DNA of 64,000 nt, from NCBI RefSeq assembly GCF_010728325.1, contig NZ_AP022570.1, positions 3,906,001 to 3,970,000 on the forward strand, written 5' to 3'. Both the position numbers and the translations under genes were made by a program. Origin of the DNA: Mycolicibacterium poriferae (lineage in GTDB: Bacteria; Actinomycetota; Actinomycetes; Mycobacteriales; Mycobacteriaceae). Shown in pieces: positions 43,781 to 52,237 of the stretch (position 1 is the first letter of the stretch; each line of letters begins with the position of its first letter). Under the pieces are notes generated by a model, which had not been told where the DNA came from, made no database searches, and worked only from the letters and a program-made list of their open reading frames with translations.

Positions 43781-44548
43781 TCAGCATCCCTTCCACTGTG
43801 GTGCGCGCTTCTCGCGGAACGCCGTCGGGCCTTCCTGCGCGTCGTCGCTCAGATAGACCGGCTCCCATATCTCGTCGGCCAGGTCGTAGGCGGCGGCGAG
43901 GTGGTGCTGTGCCGAGAGGTACACGGTGCGCTTGGACGCAAGCACCGATAGCGGTGCGTTCGCGGCGATGCTGAGCGCCAACTGCTGGGTACGCTCGCGC
44001 AACTGATCGGCCGGCACCACCTCATTGACTAAGCCGACCTGGTGGGCGCGCTCGGCGGTGATCGGGTCGCCGGTCAGCAGGATCTGCATGGCAACGCGTG
44101 GGGGCACCAGCCACGATAGCGGTGCCGCCCACGGCGACCCGCGGCCGACTTTGACCTCGCTGACGGCGAAGGTCGCGTGTTCGGCAGCCACGACCAGGTC
44201 GCACTGCTGCGCGAGCAGGAAGCCCCCGGCGAACGCGACACCGTTGACGGCCGCGATCGTCGGCTTCGCGACATCGATGTTGCGGCCGAACTGCGGAGCG
44301 AAGTCCTTCGGGGGCACCTTGAGCGCGTTCTGCGCCATCTCCTTCAAGTCCCCGCCGGCGCAGAACGCCTTATCGCCCACGCCGGTGAGGACGAGCACCT
44401 TCGCCGCGTCGTCGTCATTGAAGCGGCGTACCGCGTCGAAAAGCCCCGTGCGCACAGCGTTGTTCAGCGCGTTGCGCGCCTCGGGCCGGTTGATCGTCAG
44501 CCAGGCCACGCTGTCGACGACCTCGTAGCGAATCGGTTGCTCGGCCAC
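43781..44548 (-). CDS. Enoyl-CoA hydratase/isomerase family protein
   Basis: 255 residues from GTG 44548 with GGAGG 5 nt upstream; the longer frame upstream is not supported. TINRPEARNALNNAVRTGLF, GDKAFCAGGDLKEMAQNAL, FAGGFLLAQQCDLVVAAEHA and ATFAVSEVKVGRG. The Glu164 equivalent is kept (VSEVKVG) while the Glu144 position is Leu. It may hydrate the carboxylated enoyl-CoA, the AtuE-like step, or isomerise it. One base separates it from the downstream gene. Confidence 0.88.
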   Translation of the reverse strand: MAEQPIRYEVVDSVAWLTINRPEARNALNNAVRTGLFDAVRRFNDDDAAKVLVLTGVGDKAFCAGGDLKEMAQNALKVPPKDFAPQFGRNIDVAKPTIAAVNGVAFAGGFLLAQQCDLVVAAEHATFAVSEVKVGRGSPWAAPLSWLVPPRVAMQILLTGDPITAERAHQVGLVNEVVPADQLRERTQQLALSIAANAPLSVLASKRTVYLSAQHHLAAAYDLADEIWEPVYLSDDAQEGPTAFREKRAPQWKGC

Positions 44549-44591
44549 CGAGCCTCCGTCCCTCACCGTCGCCTCGCATGTGAGTGGCAGT

Positions 44592-45062
44592 TCACCCCGG
44601 CACCTCGACAAACGGGTCGGCCAGCTCAACGGTGGCTTCGCTCGGCACGCACGGACCATCTTCGCTCGAGACGAGCAACTCGAGGTCGACGAGGCGCCGT
44701 CCGCCATCGTCGCGTTTGGCCACGACCTTGCCGCTCAGGGTTGCGGTCTGGCCCGGGTAGATCGACCGGATCATTGAGATTTTGCGGCGTCGGATGAGCG
44801 CGTCGGGTCCGGCCCATTCGTTGAGGCCGCGGTCGATGAAGCCATGGAAGAAGAGGGTTGACAGGTAGATTGTGCGCTGGCCCTGGCTGCGCGCGTAGTC
44901 GGGGTCGTGGTGACCGGGGAACCAGTCCCATGTCGAAGCCGCGTTCATGCAGATGCGCTTGTAGCTGATCTCGATCGAGAGGGGCGTCAGGGTGTCGCCG
45001 ACGGCGATGTCCTCGAACCGCACGGGGAAGCGGACCATGCTGTGCTCGGTGGATCCGTTCAT
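44592..45062 (-). CDS. MaoC-like hydratase partner subunit
   Basis: 156 residues. Hotdog fold with FEDIAVGDTLTPLSIEISYK, WDWFPGHHDPDYARSQGQ and LFFHGFIDRGLNEWAGPD. Overlaps the preceding gene by 4 bp. With the 45059-45586 protein it forms an adjacent pair resembling the heteromeric MaoC-type enoyl-CoA hydratases of steroid side-chain degradation (ChsH1/ChsH2 N-domain). Confidence 0.8.
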   Translation of the reverse strand: MNGSTEHSMVRFPVRFEDIAVGDTLTPLSIEISYKRICMNAASTWDWFPGHHDPDYARSQGQRTIYLSTLFFHGFIDRGLNEWAGPDALIRRRKISMIRSIYPGQTATLSGKVVAKRDDGGRRLVDLELLVSSEDGPCVPSEATVELADPFVEVPG

Positions 45063-45586
45063 GATGCGCCTTCACTATCGGCGGTGTCGTATCGGAAGAG
45101 CACGTTGGTGTTGCGGCCGATGACCTCACCGTGCTGGTCGGAGAACGTACTCACCGTGGTGATGAACACGCCGGTGCCCACCCGCGTCGTCTTCGGCTCG
45201 GAGATCGAGGCGATCTCCTCCACGATCGACACGTGATCGCCTACCCGGGGCCGGCGTTCGAACTCCGTCGTCGTTGAGGCGTTGATGATGTGGTGGCCCG
45301 GCAGCGGCACGCTGAGGGCCAGCAGCATGTCCGTGCGTGTGAGGTGCTCCGGCGCCCACTGCGGCGCGAAGCCAAGGGTCATCAACAGCCCGGGCGGGCA
45401 GTCCTCACCCTCCCAGTAGCTGGGATTGGCATCCTCGACGAGCGAACAGTAGTACAACACCATCGAGCGGTCGATCGGGAACCACGCACGCCGCGGTTCC
45501 GTGCGATGGCCGACCCACGCCCGGCCCTCGTCGAAGGTCCCGAATGTCATCCCGAGGCCGGTGACGTCGCTCGTTGGCGCGCTCAC
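45059..45586 (-). CDS. FAS1-type MaoC-like dehydratase N-domain protein
   Basis: 175 residues from GTG 45586, overlapping the previous stop by 4 bp. Starts GMTFGTFDEGRAWVGHRTE, then WFPIDRSMVLYYCSLVEDAN, and APEHLTRTDMLLALSVPLPG, the pattern of MaoC dehydratase N-terminal-like subunits. It lacks an obvious DxxxxH dyad; the partner subunit probably carries the catalytic residues. Confidence 0.8.
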   Translation of the reverse strand: MSAPTSDVTGLGMTFGTFDEGRAWVGHRTEPRRAWFPIDRSMVLYYCSLVEDANPSYWEGEDCPPGLLMTLGFAPQWAPEHLTRTDMLLALSVPLPGHHIINASTTTEFERRPRVGDHVSIVEEIASISEPKTTRVGTGVFITTVSTFSDQHGEVIGRNTNVLFRYDTADSEGAS

Positions 45587-46008
45587 CGGGCCACCTGCAC
45601 GACGGCGCTCCCCTTTATCGCGGGTTCGCCGGTCTGGCGCGTGACCACGAATTCGAGGTCTGCCACCTGCTGCCCTCCGGCCTCGCGCACGCCGGTGACC
45701 CTGCCGCCGAAGCTGAGCAGGTCACCGGGCCATACCTGACCGGTGAACCGGATGCGGAACGAGCGGATGTTGGCCAGCCCCACCCAGGCGGTCAGCCGCT
45801 GGGCGAGCACACCGCCGTGCAGCAGTCCCATACCGAACACACCGGGCATGCCGGCCGCGCGGGCGAACTCCTCGTCATGGTGGATCGGGTTGAAGTCGCC
45901 GCCGGACCCGGCGTAGCGGACGATGTGCGAGCGCGTCAGCGGGCCGAACTGTGAGCTCGGCATCTCGTCGCCGGCGGCCAACGCCACCGGCGCCGGGGAT
46001 GTCGTCAT
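45583..46008 (-). CDS. MaoC-family enoyl-CoA hydratase (catalytic subunit type)
   Basis: 141 residues, ATG 46008 overlapping the upstream stop. IVRYAGSGGDFNPIHHDEEF contains the hydratase motif with catalytic Asp and His (D-x4-H), followed by GVFGMGLLHGGVLAQRL. Pairs with the 46005-46463 protein. The second hotdog pair in this operon, so two distinct hydration steps may exist. Confidence 0.85.
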   Translation of the reverse strand: MTTSPAPVALAAGDEMPSSQFGPLTRSHIVRYAGSGGDFNPIHHDEEFARAAGMPGVFGMGLLHGGVLAQRLTAWVGLANIRSFRIRFTGQVWPGDLLSFGGRVTGVREAGGQQVADLEFVVTRQTGEPAIKGSAVVQVAR

Positions 46009-46463
46009 TGGGTGGAGCCTCCGGTTTCGATCAAGACGTCGGTCTGGCGCACGACGAGTTCGTCGCGCTGGTTGGTGAAGTCGGTCTCGATCGTCACGAT
46101 TGTCATGGTGCCGCCGCGCTTGCCCTCGCGGCTGGTCACGTTCGACACCCGACGCGTCTCGGTGAGCTCGTCGCCGACGAACACCGGCGCGAAATACTCC
46201 CAGCCGCACTCACCGTGCAGTACGCGTCGCAGGTCGAGCCCGAGGGCGCCGAACATGTCGTCGTCGGCGCGCCAGTGAGCCGAGGAGACGACGAAGGTCG
46301 GAGGAGCGGGGATCGCGCCGAAGCCGGCGGCGCGGGCGGCCGCGACGTCCTGGTAGATCGGGTCGCGGTCGCCGAGCGAAAGTGCGAACTCGCGCACTTT
46401 GGACCGGTCGACGGGAAACGTGGTCCTCCCGAGTTGCGTCCCGATGAGCGATGCGTCAGCCAC
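46005..46463 (-). CDS. MaoC-like dehydratase N-domain protein (HadA/C-like)
   Basis: 152 residues from GTG 46463; GTG 46472 is an alternative, and both overlap the LLM gene slightly. SLIGTQLGRTTFPVDRSKVR, LSLGDRDPIYQDVAAARAAG, IPAPPTFVVSSAHWRADDDM and HGECGWEYFAPVFVGDELTE match the non-catalytic N-half of eukaryotic-type MaoC hydratases. Probably forms a heterodimer with 45583-46008. Confidence 0.83.
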   Translation of the reverse strand: MADASLIGTQLGRTTFPVDRSKVREFALSLGDRDPIYQDVAAARAAGFGAIPAPPTFVVSSAHWRADDDMFGALGLDLRRVLHGECGWEYFAPVFVGDELTETRRVSNVTSREGKRGGTMTIVTIETDFTNQRDELVVRQTDVLIETGGSTQ

Positions 46464-47499
46464 TCTGGTCACTTTTCCCGCCGGCGAAGGCCGGCGCACA
46501 ATCGCGGATGAGGTTGCCGAGGTTCTCGGCGATGCGCTCGGGCGCGAGGCCAATCGAGGGTGAGTAGAGAACGATGTGGTCCAGCACGCCCTCGTAGCGG
46601 CGCAGCCCTTCTCGGACCTCGGCGGCGGTGCCGGCCACCGCCATAGCGTCGATCATGTCGTCGGTGACCGCGGCGAACATGGCCGGCAGGTCACGCCGCG
46701 CGAACGCGTCGCGGATGGCCGCTCCCTGCCTGGCGAAACCGCTGACGTCGAGCACGTGCTCGTAGGTCTTCACCGAGGAGTAGAACGCGATCTGCTGCGC
46801 GGCCTCACGACGTGCGATCTGTGGGTCGTCGTGCACCGCGCAGATGACCATCGAGACGATCTCAATGTCGGCGGGATCGCGTCCGGCCCGCTCCGCACCG
46901 CGCACGACGGCTGGGCGGGCGACCTCCTCGACGTAAGCCGTGGTGAACAGCGGATGACCAGCCAACCCGTCGGCCACGCGCCCTGCCACCTCGCACATCC
47001 GCGGACGCACGCCCGCGGTGATGATCGGGATCGCTCGCTTCGGCGGCGCGACGTCGCCGGTTGGGACGAGATTCATCCGGTAGAAGCGCCCCTCATGGCG
47101 CACGGGGCCCTCGTGCAGGTTCCAGATCCGACGCACGAGCGGGACCAGCTCCTCCATGCGCAGAGCGGGAGCGGAGGTGTCCTCCACGCCGTGCCAGTCG
47201 CTCATCATGCGGCGTGTGCCGTTGCCGAGCCCGAGCACGACGCGCCCGCCTGAAAGCTCGTCGAGGTCACGCGCCTCGGTGGCGAGCACGAGCGGGCTGC
47301 GCCCGACGCCATACAGGATCGACGACCCGATGCGGCAGCGCTTTGTGCGCGCGGCCATCGCGGCCATCGAGATCGAGCCGGAGCGCGAGTAGAACTCCGA
47401 GGCCCAGGCGGCGTCGAAGCCGGCGAGGTCGGTAGCCTCGGCGGTCTCGACAAGGGTGGCCAAGTCCGCGCCGAGCACCGAGACCCCGTACGTGCTCAC
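46456..47499 (-). CDS. LLM-class (F420-type) oxidoreductase
   Basis: 347 residues from GTG 47499 (GTGA overlap with the DUF35 gene). Luciferase-like TIM barrel: FDAAWASEFYSRSGSISMAA, IGSSILYGVGRSPLVLATEA, LDELSGGRVVLGLGNGTRRM and PIITAGVRPRMCEVAGRVAD. In mycobacteria these proteins usually use F420. It may carry out a redox step on an unsaturated or alcohol intermediate; the substrate is unknown. Confidence 0.85.
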   Translation of the reverse strand: MSTYGVSVLGADLATLVETAEATDLAGFDAAWASEFYSRSGSISMAAMAARTKRCRIGSSILYGVGRSPLVLATEARDLDELSGGRVVLGLGNGTRRMMSDWHGVEDTSAPALRMEELVPLVRRIWNLHEGPVRHEGRFYRMNLVPTGDVAPPKRAIPIITAGVRPRMCEVAGRVADGLAGHPLFTTAYVEEVARPAVVRGAERAGRDPADIEIVSMVICAVHDDPQIARREAAQQIAFYSSVKTYEHVLDVSGFARQGAAIRDAFARRDLPAMFAAVTDDMIDAMAVAGTAAEVREGLRRYEGVLDHIVLYSPSIGLAPERIAENLGNLIRDCAPAFAGGKSDQSG

Positions 47500-47933
47500 G
47501 ACGCCGCCGGCCTGAATCGGACCAGCCCAAGGTCCTCGTTCACCCGCTCGAACACTGCGCGCACTCTTGCGCCGATCGCAACTTCATCGGGGGCCACGCC
47601 CTCGAGACTGGCCAACAACTGCGGCCCCTCGTCCAGACGAACGAGCACGACGACGTACGGCTCGCTGCGCGGGAACGAGTCCCACGGGGGGCGGTACACC
47701 GGCGCGAAACTGACGATCTCACCAGTACCCGCCGCGGTCTCCCAGGCCAACTCACCGTCATGGCAGACGGGACACACCAGCCGCGGGTAGAGGAACGGGT
47801 GGCCGTTCGCGCACCGCTGGAAGACGAGTACGCCGCGGGCCGCTGCTGCGAAGTAGGGACGGTTGACATCGGTCAGCGGCGGCAGCGCCTCAGGATCGTG
47901 CAGACCGTCGAGGGAACTCGAAGCTGCGGTCAT
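47496..47933 (-). CDS. DUF35 OB-fold / zinc-ribbon acyl-CoA-associated protein
   Basis: 145 residues, ATG 47933. N-terminal rubredoxin-like zinc ribbon with RCANGHPFLYPRLVCPVCHD, then the OB-fold GTGEIVSFAPVYRPPWDSF. Proteins of this family form complexes with SCP2-type thiolases; in cholesterol degradation the DUF35 domain of ChsH2 is needed for Ltp2 aldolase activity. It overlaps the thiolase gene by 4 bp, consistent with such a complex. Confidence 0.85.
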   Translation of the reverse strand: MTAASSSLDGLHDPEALPPLTDVNRPYFAAAARGVLVFQRCANGHPFLYPRLVCPVCHDGELAWETAAGTGEIVSFAPVYRPPWDSFPRSEPYVVVLVRLDEGPQLLASLEGVAPDEVAIGARVRAVFERVNEDLGLVRFRPAAS

Positions 47934-49096
47934 GACGCTCCCTCCATCACCATGCTGACGTGACTGCACAGCATCGAGCCGTAGCTGTGCACGAACGCGG
48001 TGTCCGCCCCGAAGACCTGACGGCCCTCGGCGCGACCGGACAACTGCCAATAACCCTCGAGGATCTGCGAAATGCCAGAGGAGGTCCCGGTGTGCCCGAA
48101 CCGGATCAGGCCGCCGTCGGTGTTCACCGGAAGGTCGCCCCCCGGATCGGCGCGGCCGTCACGGTAGAAATCGCCTGCCCCGCCGGGCTTCACGAAGCCC
48201 GCCTCCTCCAGGATCATCGCCGGGTTTGAGGCGAAGGCGTCGTAGAGCAAGGCGATGTCGATGTCGGCCGGCGCCCGTCCGGAGCGCTCGAAGGCCATCG
48301 GACCCGAACGGGCGGCCCCGGTACGACCCGGGCGGGCCAGCGAGGTCAGAAAACCGTGGGTGTGACCCTCTCCAAACCCGAGCAGGTGTACCGGCCGGTG
48401 TTTGCCCGCGCGAGCCCGGCGGGCCGAGCCCAGCACGAGCGCGCCACCGCCCTCGCAGGGAATCGAGCAGTGGTAGAAGTGGAACGGCCCGGCGATCGGG
48501 CGGGACGCCAGCACGTCCTCCACAGTCAGGCGTTGTGAGCGGTGCGCGATCGCCGCGGGATTCAGCGCGGCCCACCGGTCCTGCGACGCGGTGACCTCGG
48601 CGATGTCCGCCTTGCCCTGTCCCGTCTCGTGCATCCAGGCCTGCGCGATCAAACCGTACAGCGCCGGCACGGACGGTCCGTAGGGCATCTCGAACGCGTG
48701 GTCACACACCAGCGCCATCAGTTCGCGCCCGCCATCGCGGATCGGTGGAAACTTGCCCGCCGACACGACCAGCACCGTCTCGGCCTCGCCCCGGGCGATG
48801 ACGTTACTCGCCATGCGCGTCATGGCCAGATGGGTCCCGCCGCCAAGCTGACAGGTCATCTGAAGTTTCAGGTTGTGCAGCCCGAGATAGTCCATGAGGT
48901 CCTCGGACAGGAAGATCGAACCCTCGTTCGTCATCGGCCCGGCGCACACGAGACCGTCGACCTCGTCTGGGACCACCCCTGCGTCGGCGAGAGCCGCGAC
49001 CGCGGCGCGCACATGCAATTCAGTGGAGGTGTACGGAACGTTTCTTCCTGGAGCGAGTTCGGCGGCACCGATGATGGCCGGCTGGTCATGTGGCAT
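47930..49096 (-). CDS. SCP2/Ltp2-type thiolase-like protein (possible retro-aldolase)
   Basis: 388 residues from ATG 49096, preceded by GGAAGGAG. AIIGAAELAPGRNVP, LHNLKLQMTCQLGGGTHLAM (Cys in the thiolase nucleophile loop region), FEMPYGPSVPALYGLIAQAW, FHFYHCSIPCEGGGALVLGS and RFGHTGTSSGISQILEGYWQ fit the nonspecific-lipid-transfer/Ltp2 group. With the DUF35 partner it may cleave a beta-hydroxyacyl-CoA by retro-aldol reaction instead of classic thiolysis (inference). First gene of the minus operon reaching to 38946. Confidence 0.85.
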   Translation of the reverse strand: MPHDQPAIIGAAELAPGRNVPYTSTELHVRAAVAALADAGVVPDEVDGLVCAGPMTNEGSIFLSEDLMDYLGLHNLKLQMTCQLGGGTHLAMTRMASNVIARGEAETVLVVSAGKFPPIRDGGRELMALVCDHAFEMPYGPSVPALYGLIAQAWMHETGQGKADIAEVTASQDRWAALNPAAIAHRSQRLTVEDVLASRPIAGPFHFYHCSIPCEGGGALVLGSARRARAGKHRPVHLLGFGEGHTHGFLTSLARPGRTGAARSGPMAFERSGRAPADIDIALLYDAFASNPAMILEEAGFVKPGGAGDFYRDGRADPGGDLPVNTDGGLIRFGHTGTSSGISQILEGYWQLSGRAEGRQVFGADTAFVHSYGSMLCSHVSMVMEGAS

Positions 49097-49146
49097 CCGG
49101 ACTCCTTCCGACCACGCGTTCAACGCCGGTCCCGACGTGAACGACG

Positions 49147-49162
49147 GTTAGCATAGCGTGAC
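49147..49162. promoter_or_regulatory. Weak operator candidate GTTAGCATAGCGTGAC
   Basis: About 50 bp upstream of the thiolase start. Resembles the GTTA-N8-TAAC sites with one end mismatch (TGAC for TAAC); its reverse strand shares TAGTCACG with 29137-29152. Weaker than the other two sites. The rest of 49163-49378 holds no gene that I can support, only a small CCTCTT-CCC-AAGAGG hairpin at 49233-49247. Confidence 0.35.
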
Positions 49163-49378
49163 TAGGGGGTCCGCGTCACCCCCGGCCCGCACCCGCCGCC
49201 AGCGCGGTATGGATTCTCTGGATGTCGTTGCGCCTCTTCCCAAGAGGGTGCTGCGATGACCGAAACCCGCGCCGATCGTGTCGTTTCTCGACGATGTCCA
49301 GGTGACAGATGAGGCCGATCGCGAAGCCCGCTGGTTCCGGTGGACGCCCGGCACGCGCCCGGGCGGAACTTTGCGCGC

Positions 49379-50383
49379 TCAGTCGCGCGTTTTTCTGAAG
49401 TGGCGCGGTGACCGACCGGTCCACCGTTTGAAGGCATGTGTGAAGTTCGTGAGGTCCGCGTACCCGAGTTCTGCCGCGATCTCGCTTACAGACACCGATC
49501 TGTCGAGAAGTCGCAGAATTGCTCGCTCCTGCAAGAACGACTGACGTAATTCTCGAAAGGTGGTCCCCTCTTCGCTGAGGCGCCGCTTCAACGTGCTCGG
49601 GGATATCGAGAGCTCGCCCGCCGTCCGGCTGATGTTCGTTTTTCCGGGATCTTTCTCGAGCAGGTCCCTTACTTTTTCGGAGACCGACGTGTCACGTCGT
49701 TGATCGAGAGTTCGCTGCAAATCGGTGACGCCAATCCGGTACGCCACAGGATCGGAGAATCGACAGACCTCCTCCAGCGTAGCCGCGGGAACGTGGACGA
49801 ACGAGCTGGGGGCGTCGAAGAAGATCCGACCCGCCAACACTTCGTCATGAAGAACCCACGACTCCGGCGCTGAATGACTCAGATGCAGTTCAATATTCGG
49901 TACGGCACCCGCGAGCATGTCGAGCAGACGCAACAGCGCCAGCCCACCGTAGGTGACGGCCAGGCAGTTCAGGCCCGCATCACCGGTGCGACCGGTGAGC
50001 CCGATCGTGAGGCCGCGTTCCGTCGAATGGAACGACGGGCTGAGGGCTGTGGTGATCACCGGCAGATAAGCAAGCAACTCGACAACCTCGGCTACCGAGC
50101 CCGCGCTGACCAAGGGAACACTGAGTGCCCCAAAGGACGTCAGTTTGGCGTGTTCAGCGAACGCGAAACCCAGACGGGTTCCCTGATCACAATCGAAATC
50201 GGAATATATCTCCCTGAACCACCGTAAGGGGACCTGCGCGTCGCGGCCCACCAACATCGACTCGGTGACGTGCTCGCGAACCATGATGCTGCGCAGCGCA
50301 ATGCTGGCGTCATGCCCCAGCGCCTCACTGTCCAGCATCTGCAGGAAAGCCAGCGCTGGCATACCCGAGTCGTCGAGTTTCAC
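49379..50383 (-). CDS. AraC-family transcriptional regulator
   Basis: 334 residues from GTG 50383 (GGGAGG 4 nt upstream). An Arabinose_bd-type N-terminal domain (MLVGRDAQVPLRWFREIYSD and following) and a C-terminal AraC HTH pair (ISRTAGELSISPSTLKRRLS; VSEIAAELGYADLTNFTHAF, KRWTGRSPRHFRK). Divergent from the ferredoxin-P450-reductase operon. An AraC gene beside CYP153 operons is known from alkane degraders, so it is the likely activator. Confidence 0.9.
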   Translation of the reverse strand: MKLDDSGMPALAFLQMLDSEALGHDASIALRSIMVREHVTESMLVGRDAQVPLRWFREIYSDFDCDQGTRLGFAFAEHAKLTSFGALSVPLVSAGSVAEVVELLAYLPVITTALSPSFHSTERGLTIGLTGRTGDAGLNCLAVTYGGLALLRLLDMLAGAVPNIELHLSHSAPESWVLHDEVLAGRIFFDAPSSFVHVPAATLEEVCRFSDPVAYRIGVTDLQRTLDQRRDTSVSEKVRDLLEKDPGKTNISRTAGELSISPSTLKRRLSEEGTTFRELRQSFLQERAILRLLDRSVSVSEIAAELGYADLTNFTHAFKRWTGRSPRHFRKTRD

Positions 50384-50497
50384 GTGCCTCCCTGCGCGTG
50401 AGCTAAAAACACAACTCTTTGACTCCTGCGAGCCTAGCGACGCTGGTCACGCGCGACAACACTAAAAAGAGAAGTTCCAGATTGAGGAGAGTTAATC

Positions 50498-50818
50498 ATG
50501 GCAGTCGTCACCTTCGTCTCTCATGACGGCGAGAAGTACGAAGCCCCCTTGGCCGAAGGGCAGTCCTTGATGCAGATTGCGGTCAACAACGCGGTGCCCG
50601 GCATCGACGGCGATTGTGGAGGGGAAGCCGCATGCGGAACGTGCCACGTGATCGTCGCTCCCGAGTGGTCGGACACGGTGGGACTCTGCGGCGCCAACGA
50701 AGAGGAGATGCTCGCGATGAACCCCGAGCGTCAGCGGACGTCGAGGCTGTCCTGCCAGATGGCCGCCTCCGAGGCATGGGATGGCTTGACGGTCGAGCTA
50801 CCTGAGTTCCAGCTCTGA
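50498..50818 (+). CDS. [2Fe-2S] ferredoxin, adrenodoxin/putidaredoxin type
   Basis: 106 residues, ATG preceded by GAGGAG. Cluster ligands C40-x5-C46-x2-C49 and C86 are visible. Carries single electrons from the reductase at 52234 to the P450 at 50849, between which it sits in order. Cytosolic; normal length for a P450 redox partner. Confidence 0.93.
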   Translation: MAVVTFVSHDGEKYEAPLAEGQSLMQIAVNNAVPGIDGDCGGEAACGTCHVIVAPEWSDTVGLCGANEEEMLAMNPERQRTSRLSCQMAASEAWDGLTVELPEFQL

Positions 50819-50848
50819 AACAACGCCATGGATTTGGAGGAAACAATA

Positions 50849-52237
50849 ATGAGTATTCCCGCGGCAGTGGCCGCCAAAGCCCAGTCTGCCGTGCCTCTGG
50901 AGCTGCAAATCCGCGGCGCACACCTCTACGACAAGACACGCCGGTGGGTAACCGGAACCAATGGTAAGAAGATCTTCACCGAGACGCCCATTCCTCCGGT
51001 CGAGGACATCGATATCGCCGACATCGATCTCAGCAACCCGTTCCTCTACCGCCAAGGCCGCTGGAAGTCCTACTTCGAACGCGTGCGCAACGAGGCGCCG
51101 GTGCACTACCAGGCTCACAGTCCGTTCGGCCCGTTCTGGTCGGTGACCCGCCACGCGGACATCATCGCCGTCGACAAGAACCACGAGGCTTTCTCCGCAG
51201 AGCCGTTCATCATCATCGGGAGACCGCCTCGCTTTATGGACATCGCCATGTTCATCGCGATGGATCCGCCACAACACGACTTGCAGCGCGCTTCCGTCCA
51301 AGGGGTTGTCGCGCCGAAGAACCTGCGCGAGATGGAGGGGCTGATCCGCTCGCGTGTCCAGGAAGTGCTGGACGATCTACCGGTGGATCAGCCGTTCAAT
51401 TGGGTGCACCACGTCTCCGTCGAACTGACAGCGCGCATGCTCGCGACCCTGCTGGACTTCCCGTACGAGCAGCGGCACAAGCTCGTGGAATGGTCGGACC
51501 TCGCCACCTCCATGGAGCAAGCCAATGGTGGTCCTTCCGACAACGACAGAGTGTTTCGTGGCATGGTCGACATGGCGAAGGGGCTCAGCGCTCTCTGGCA
51601 TGACAGGGCGGCCCGTACCGCCAACGGGGAGCGACCGGGCTTCGATCTGATCACGATGCTGCAGGCCAACGAGGACACTAAGGATCTCATCGACCGCCCG
51701 ATGGAATTCCTCGGCAATTTGGTACTGCTGATCGTCGGGGGAAACGACACGACTCGCAACTCGATGAGCGGAGGGGTTCTCGCCTTGAACCAGTTCCCCG
51801 ATCAGTTCGAGAAGTTGAAGGCGAACCCTGACCTGATTCCCAACATGGTATCCGAGATCATTCGCTGGCAGACCCCGTTGGCGTACATGCGCCGAGTCGC
51901 GAAAAAAGACATCATGTTGAACGGGCAATTCATCCGCAAGGGCGACAAGGTCGTGATGTGGTACGCCTCTGGTAACCGCGATGAGCGTGTCTTCGAGCGG
52001 GCCGATGAGTTGATCATCGATAGGAGCAACGCCCGCAATCACATCTCGTTCGGGTTCGGCGTGCACAGGTGCATGGGAAACCGACTTGCTGAGTTGCAGC
52101 TTCGAATCCTGTGGGAGGAATTGCTCCCTCGCTTTGAGAACATCGAGGTGGTCGGCGAACCCGAGTATGTGCAATCGAATTTCGTCAGGGGTATCAGCAA
52201 GCTGATGGTTCGCCTCACTCCCAGGCCAAGTGCGTGA
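50849..52237 (+). CDS. Cytochrome P450, CYP153 family-like (terminal alkane hydroxylase type)
   Basis: 462 residues from ATG 50849 with TGGAGG 8 nt upstream. I-helix oxygen motif GGNDTTRNS, K-helix EIIRWQTP, and haem loop FGFGVHRCMGNR with the ligand Cys near 408. MWYASGNRDERVFERADELI and FGVHRCMGNRLAELQLRILW are characteristic of CYP153 enzymes, which hydroxylate the ends of medium-chain alkanes, cyclic alkanes and limonene-type terpenes. Flanked by its own ferredoxin and reductase, as in Mycobacterium sp. HXN-1500. Confidence 0.9.
   Translation: MSIPAAVAAKAQSAVPLELQIRGAHLYDKTRRWVTGTNGKKIFTETPIPPVEDIDIADIDLSNPFLYRQGRWKSYFERVRNEAPVHYQAHSPFGPFWSVTRHADIIAVDKNHEAFSAEPFIIIGRPPRFMDIAMFIAMDPPQHDLQRASVQGVVAPKNLREMEGLIRSRVQEVLDDLPVDQPFNWVHHVSVELTARMLATLLDFPYEQRHKLVEWSDLATSMEQANGGPSDNDRVFRGMVDMAKGLSALWHDRAARTANGERPGFDLITMLQANEDTKDLIDRPMEFLGNLVLLIVGGNDTTRNSMSGGVLALNQFPDQFEKLKANPDLIPNMVSEIIRWQTPLAYMRRVAKKDIMLNGQFIRKGDKVVMWYASGNRDERVFERADELIIDRSNARNHISFGFGVHRCMGNRLAELQLRILWEELLPRFENIEVVGEPEYVQSNFVRGISKLMVRLTPRPSA

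Noticed and set aside
50419..50447. TTGACT-based promoter for the ferredoxin operon
   Set aside because: A good -35 hexamer, but no acceptable -10 at 16-18 bp; the AraC-dependent promoter cannot be placed from sequence alone.
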